Source: an uncultured Faecalibacterium sp. (lineage in GTDB: Bacteria > Bacillota > Clostridia > Oscillospirales > Ruminococcaceae). From it: a stretch of 9,251 nt of DNA. The stretch covers positions 1 through 9,251 of the forward strand of contig CALDLZ010000399.1 of the NCBI GenBank assembly GCA_937915335.1. The letters run 5' to 3'. Position 1 is the first letter of the stretch, and the number at the start of each line of letters is the position of its first letter. The translations under genes were made by a program, and so were the position numbers. The notes below the pieces were generated by a model that had not been told where the DNA came from, searched no databases, and saw only the letters and a list, made by a program, of their open reading frames with translations. Below, in pieces: positions 6,033 to 9,251 of this stretch.

Positions 6033-6673
6033 AACGGCGTTCTGACGAGGAAATCTCTGCCCCTCTGTATGAGTATGATGCCGCCATCCGCGCCCAGTAC
6101 GGCTTTTTTGCCGGTGTGGACGAGGCAGGACGGGGTCCGCTGTGCGGTCCTGTCTGTGTGGCGGCCTGCATCCTCGACCCTGAAAACCCGGTGTACGGCA
6201 TCAATGACTCCAAGAAGCTGACCGAGAAAAAGCGGGAAGCCCTTTTTGACGAGATCAAAGAAAAGGCGCTGGCTTATCAAATCATCTTTGTGGGACCGGA
6301 GATCATCGACCGGGACAACATCCTGAACGCTACCATGAGCGGTATGAAGCAGGCCGCAGAGGGGCTTGACATCGTGCCCAATCTCGTGCTGGTGGATGGC
6401 AACCGTGTACCGGGAGATCTGGAAATTCCCGCCCAACCTGTGGTCAAGGGCGATGCCACCAGCGCCAGCATTGGCGCGGCATCGATTCTGGCTAAGGTCA
6501 GCCGTGACCGCTATATGATGGAGCTGGATCGGCAGTACCCGCAGTATCAGCTGGCAAAGCACAAGGGCTACCCGACCAAACTTCACTACGAACTCATCGA
6601 GCAGTATGGCATCCAGCCCTTCTACCGCCGCAGCTTCCTGAAAAAGCAGGGCTACTGGCCGGAGGGCCAGTGA
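6029..6673 (+). CDS. rnhB: Ribonuclease HII
   Basis: The 214-residue enzyme cleaves the RNA strand of RNA-DNA hybrids and incises at single ribonucleotides in DNA. The catalytic carboxylates are visible: Asp31 and Glu32 in VDEAGRGP, Asp123 in LVDGN, and Asp142 in KGDATSASIGAASILAK. The DSKKL motif (60-64) and the SRDRYM segment are also conserved. ATG 6029 overlaps the ylqF stop (ATGA) and follows GAGGAGG at 6015-6021 by seven bases. The pairing with ylqF is conserved across Bacillota. An N-terminal extension of about 25 residues precedes the catalytic core, which is common in this family. The stop TGA shares one base with the yraN ATG. Confidence 0.96.
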   Translation: MKRRSDEEISAPLYEYDAAIRAQYGFFAGVDEAGRGPLCGPVCVAACILDPENPVYGINDSKKLTEKKREALFDEIKEKALAYQIIFVGPEIIDRDNILNATMSGMKQAAEGLDIVPNLVLVDGNRVPGDLEIPAQPVVKGDATSASIGAASILAKVSRDRYMMELDRQYPQYQLAKHKGYPTKLHYELIEQYGIQPFYRRSFLKKQGYWPEGQ

Positions 6674-7035
6674 TGGATCGGGCCGAGACCGGCCGCACCG
6701 GCGAGGCAGTGGCCGCGCGCTATTACCAGAAGCAGGGTTGTGAGCTGGTGACCCACAATTACCGCACCCGGATGGGGGAGATCGACCTCATCCTGCGGGA
6801 GCCGGACGGGACGCTGGTGCTCTGCGAGGTCAAGACCCGAGGTCCTGACCCGCTGGCCGCGCCGGCCGCCGCCGTGACACCGGCAAAACAGCGCAAGCTG
6901 ATCCGCACTGCGAAATATTATCTCCAGCACACCGGGCAGAGCGATGAGCCTGTCCGTTTTGACGTTGCCGAGGTGACCCCTCTTGACAGCGGGCGCTGGA
7001 TGGTACATATTATAAAGGGTGCATTTACCGCGTAA
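6673..7035 (+). CDS. yraN: YraN/UPF0102 family endonuclease-like protein
   Basis: The 120-residue product is of normal family length. It begins with the conserved TGRTGEAVAARYYQKQG, and has the PD-(D/E)XK nuclease-fold residues: Glu11, Asp38 in GEIDLI, and Glu52-x-Lys54 in CEVKTR. The fold relates it to Holliday-junction resolvase-like enzymes, but the cellular role is not well established. ATG 6673 is favoured because GGAGGG at 6661-6666 lies six bases upstream; the in-frame GTG at 6670 is less well spaced. It shares one base with the rnhB stop, and rnhB-yraN adjacency is common. The protein is the last in the lepB-ylqF-rnhB-yraN run; no T-rich terminator was found after it, so transcription may continue into thrC. 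Confidence 0.93.
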   Translation: MDRAETGRTGEAVAARYYQKQGCELVTHNYRTRMGEIDLILREPDGTLVLCEVKTRGPDPLAAPAAAVTPAKQRKLIRTAKYYLQHTGQSDEPVRFDVAEVTPLDSGRWMVHIIKGAFTA

Positions 7036-7058
7036 AGCGGGGTGCATCGGTGGGAAAA

Positions 7059-7125
7059 GGCAGAAAACGGCTTTTGCCGCTGCCGCAAACATGGGGTCAT
7101 TGTGGGCCCCTCTGGCAAAAAGGAG
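7059..7125 (+). promoter_or_regulatory. Fold-prone leader upstream of thrC
   Basis: Two mutually exclusive folds can be drawn. Fold A is GGCAG-AAAA-CGGC (7059-7071) pairing with GCCGCTGCC (7076-7084), nine base pairs with an AAAA bulge and a TTTT loop. Fold B pairs TTTTGCC (7072-7078) with GGCAAAA (7114-7120), ending at the thrC Shine-Dalgarno AGGAG (7121-7125), and encloses a GGGG/CCCC stem (7093-7096 with 7107-7110). There is no T-run, so this is not a simple terminator. It could tune thrC translation, but no known riboswitch is recognised. Confidence 0.3.
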
Positions 7126-7133
7126 CGACGACA

Positions 7134-8594
7134 ATGCAGTTTTTCAGCACGAGAGATCATAACCGTGTGGTAAGCGCCTCTCAGGCCATTGCACAGGGCC
7201 TGTCGGATGAGGGTGGTCTGTTTGTTCCGCAGAGCTTCCCGCAGGTGGATGTCAAGGCGATTTGCGCACTGGATTACCACGAGATGGCCGCTGCCATCGT
7301 GGGTCAGTACCTGACCGATTATTCGCAGGAGTTTCTTGCGGCTGCGACGAAGGAAACCTACGGCGCAGCCTTTGGCGGAAAGGCGGGCTATTTGGCTCCC
7401 GTGTCGGACGAGGTATACTCCCTGGAGCTGTGGCACGGCCCGACCTGCGCCTTTAAGGATTACGCTCTGCAGTTGATGCCGAAGCTGCTGGTGGAAGCCA
7501 AGAAGAACCTGAACCGCACCGAGAAAACGCTCATTCTGGTGGCGACCAGCGGCGATACCGGCAAGGCCGCGCTGGATGGCTACCATGATATCCCGGGCGT
7601 GGAGATCGCGGTGTTCTTCCCCACGGGCGGCACCAGTGAGATCCAGCGTTTACAGATGGCGACCCAGGAAGGCGGGAACGTGGCTGTCTACGCTGTGCGC
7701 GGCAACTTCGATGATGCCCAGACCGGCGTGAAAAAGGTCTTTGGTGACCCGGCCATAGCCGCTGAGCTGGCAAAGCGGAACATCCGCCTGTCCAGTGCCA
7801 ACTCCATCAACTGGGGCCGCCTGGTGCCGCAAATCGTCTACTATTTCGCCGCCTACGCCCAGCTGCTCAAGGCAGGGAAGGCAAGCTTTGGCGATAAGGT
7901 GGATTTCTGCGTTCCGACCGGCAATTTTGGCGATATTCTGGCTGGCTATTACGCAAAGCGGATGGGCCTGCCGGTGGGCAGACTGATCTGCGCGTCCAAT
8001 GAAAATAACGTCCTGACCGACTTCCTCACCACCGGTACTTATACGGCCAAGCGGGAATTTTTCAAGACCACTTCTCCAAGCATGGACATTCTGGTGTCCT
8101 CCAACCTCGAGCGTCTGCTCTACCATGTCACCGGCAGTGATGCCGAGGTGGCGGGCCTGATGAAGAGTCTGTCCGAGACCGGCAGCTATACTGTCCGGCC
8201 CGAGACGCTCAAGACCATTCAGGAGAGCTTTGGCTGCGGCTGGAGCAGCGAGGAAGAGGTGGCGGGAGAGATCCGTGCCCGCTATGAGCAGGACGGCTAT
8301 CTCTGCGATACCCATACCGCCGTGGCCTTCCATGTGGCGGGCCAGCATAAGCGTGAGGGCGTGCCTATGGTGGTGTTGTCCACGGCTTCTCCCTATAAGT
8401 TCCCCCGCAGCGTGCTGGAGGCTCTGGGCCATGCCGCCCCGAAGAATGACTTTGAGGCCATGCAGGAGCTGGAAGCGGCCACGGGCCGCCCCGCCCCTGC
8501 CAGCCTGGCCGCCTTGCGGCAGAAGGCCGAGCGGTTCAACACCGTCATCGATCCGGAGCAGATCGCCCAGGTGGCCCTGAGCTATCAGGAATAA
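7134..8594 (+). CDS. thrC: Threonine synthase
   Basis: The 486-residue PLP enzyme converts O-phosphohomoserine to threonine and phosphate, the last step of threonine biosynthesis. ATG 7134 follows AGGAG (7121-7125) by eight bases and yields the typical N-terminus MQFFSTRDHN with GLSDEGGLFVP. The PLP-binding lysine is Lys108 in HGPTCAFKDYALQ. The phosphate-binding segment ATSGDTGKAALDGY starts near residue 137, and SSANSINWGRLVPQIVYYF and CVPTGNFGDILAGYYAKRMGLP are further family blocks. The length and the MQFF-type start match the longer threonine synthases of Clostridia and Proteobacteria rather than the roughly 350-residue Bacillus form. The 98-base gap before it can fold, but no T-box specifier or thr leader peptide was identified. 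Confidence 0.96.
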   Translation: MQFFSTRDHNRVVSASQAIAQGLSDEGGLFVPQSFPQVDVKAICALDYHEMAAAIVGQYLTDYSQEFLAAATKETYGAAFGGKAGYLAPVSDEVYSLELWHGPTCAFKDYALQLMPKLLVEAKKNLNRTEKTLILVATSGDTGKAALDGYHDIPGVEIAVFFPTGGTSEIQRLQMATQEGGNVAVYAVRGNFDDAQTGVKKVFGDPAIAAELAKRNIRLSSANSINWGRLVPQIVYYFAAYAQLLKAGKASFGDKVDFCVPTGNFGDILAGYYAKRMGLPVGRLICASNENNVLTDFLTTGTYTAKREFFKTTSPSMDILVSSNLERLLYHVTGSDAEVAGLMKSLSETGSYTVRPETLKTIQESFGCGWSSEEEVAGEIRARYEQDGYLCDTHTAVAFHVAGQHKREGVPMVVLSTASPYKFPRSVLEALGHAAPKNDFEAMQELEAATGRPAPASLAALRQKAERFNTVIDPEQIAQVALSYQE

Positions 8595-8596
8595 AT

Positions 8597-8630
8597 CTTG
8601 TCCTGCCGGACTTAGAACAGGAGTAACAAG
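8597..8630 (+). promoter_or_regulatory. Hairpin that could mask the phosphoesterase ribosome binding site
   Basis: CTTGT/ACAAG (8597-8601 with 8626-8630) and TCCTG/CAGGA (8601-8605 with 8618-8622) can form a short interrupted stem in the 37-base gap between thrC and the next gene; the two helices share T8601, so only one can use it. The Shine-Dalgarno AGGAG (8619-8623) lies in its right arm. There is no T-run, so it is not a terminator. Translational control is an inference. Confidence 0.3.
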
Positions 8631-8631
8631 A

Positions 8632-9251
8632 ATGGCACTTTATGTGCTTGGCGATACCCATCTTTCACTGGGCGGTTCCAAACCAATGGACGTTTTTCCC
8701 GGGTGGAACGGCTATGTGAAACGGCTGGAGCGCAACTGGCGCAAGTTGATCAACCCCGAGGATACCATCGTACTGGCGGGGGACATCAGCTGGGCCATGC
8801 GCCTGACCGATACCCGCAAGGATTTTGCGTTTTTGCAGGAGCTTCCCGGCCAGAAGCTCATTATGAAGGGAAACCACGATTACTGGTGGACCACGGCCAA
8901 CAAAATGAACGCCTACCTCAAGGCAGAGGGCTTTGATACCCTACACATCCTGCACAACAACTCCTACTCCGTGGAGGGTTACGCACTGTGTGGCACCCGG
9001 GGCTGGCTGTTCGATGTGGGGGAACCCCACGATGAAAAGGTGATGAACCGCGAGATCGGGCGGCTGAAAATGAGCCTGGATGCCGCCGAGCCGGGGCTGG
9101 AAAAGCTGGTGTTCCTGCATTATCCGCCGGTCTACACCGGTACCAGTGCTCCCGAGATCGTGGCGACACTGAAGGAATACGGCATCACCCGCTGCTTCTA
9201 CGGCCATCTGCACGGCAGCAGCCACCGTCTTGCCATTGAGGGCGAGCACCA
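8632..9251 (+). CDS. Calcineurin-like metallophosphoesterase (partial, 3' end outside window)
   Basis: The frame is open from ATG 8632 to the end of the window, giving 206 complete codons. AGGAG (8619-8623) lies eight bases upstream of the start. The five metal-binding blocks of the superfamily occur in order: GDTH (7-10), AGDISW (49-54), GNHD (80-83), LHYPP near 163-167, and YGHLHG near the end of the visible part. No signal peptide or membrane segment is visible, so it should be cytoplasmic. It resembles the compact bacterial predicted phosphohydrolases of the COG1768 type, about 230 residues long, which would leave only some 20-30 residues missing. The substrate cannot be predicted. It follows thrC by 37 bases and is probably cotranscribed with it. 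Confidence 0.9.
   Translation, partial: MALYVLGDTHLSLGGSKPMDVFPGWNGYVKRLERNWRKLINPEDTIVLAGDISWAMRLTDTRKDFAFLQELPGQKLIMKGNHDYWWTTANKMNAYLKAEGFDTLHILHNNSYSVEGYALCGTRGWLFDVGEPHDEKVMNREIGRLKMSLDAAEPGLEKLVFLHYPPVYTGTSAPEIVATLKEYGITRCFYGHLHGSSHRLAIEGEH

Noticed and set aside
4551..7050. Repeated ggtgcatcgg before lepB (4551) and before thrC (7041)
   Set aside because: Ten-base matches are expected by chance many times in a 9-kb sequence, and the flanks do not align.
7050..7133. Extended N-terminus for threonine synthase from GTG 7050
   Set aside because: The added 28 residues are unlike the family, and a proper ribosome binding site precedes ATG 7134, which gives the conserved MQFFSTR start.
7650..8432. 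Reverse-strand open frame opposite thrC
   Set aside because: It is a shadow of the threonine synthase codons; there is no ribosome binding site and no recognisable domain.

Overview
The window reads as a chromosomal housekeeping segment of a moderately GC-rich, low-GC-phylum (Bacillota/Clostridia) bacterium. Reasons are the strong AGGAGG-type ribosome binding sites, the SpoIVFA/SpoIVFB-like M23-M50 pair, the TIGR03960/TIGR03936 radical SAM pair, and the rplS-lepB-ylqF-rnhB-yraN block. Protein style and G+C-rich third codon positions suggest an Oscillospiraceae gut commensal (Faecalibacterium/Gemmiger-like). The genus is an inference. All recognised genes are on the + strand. I see no mobile element, CRISPR array, rRNA or tRNA, and no gene-free stretch exceeds 300 bases (the longest, about 215 bases, holds the rplS promoter and leader).

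Layout. (1) 1-240: C-terminal tail of a Pro/Ala-rich protein that starts upstream, closed by a long terminator hairpin. (2) 302-1394: a likely promoter, then a membrane-anchored M23 peptidase overlapping by 4 nt a short M50 site-2-type protease. The arrangement resembles spoIVFA-spoIVFB. (3) 1364-3916: a second likely promoter, then a TIGR03960 radical SAM protein and its TIGR03936/DUF2344 partner, which begins at a TTG inside the radical SAM gene. (4) 3982-4526: a strong extended -10 promoter, a compact multi-hairpin RNA leader, rplS (ribosomal protein L19) and a rho-independent terminator. (5) 4564-7035: lepB, ylqF/rbgA, rnhB and yraN, the last three starting at overlapping stop/start codons. 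No clear promoter precedes lepB, so read-through of the rplS terminator is a plausible source of expression. (6) 7134-9251: thrC (threonine synthase), then a calcineurin-like metallophosphoesterase cut by the window end. Both are preceded by short regions able to fold next to the ribosome binding site.

How the genes relate. The rplS-yraN block joins translation (L19), 50S assembly (RbgA), protein export (signal peptidase I) and nucleic-acid maintenance (RNase HII, YraN), a grouping widely conserved in Bacillota. The M23/M50 and radical SAM genes are usually found near rplU-rpmA in Clostridia. Here they directly abut rplS, so two conserved neighbourhoods seem to be joined near 3917-3981. The least explained items are the rplS leader with a possible loop-linker pseudoknot, the truncated-looking M50 protease beside an apparently active M23 domain, the second CxxxCxxC motif at the radical SAM C-terminus, and the fold-prone leaders before thrC and the phosphoesterase.
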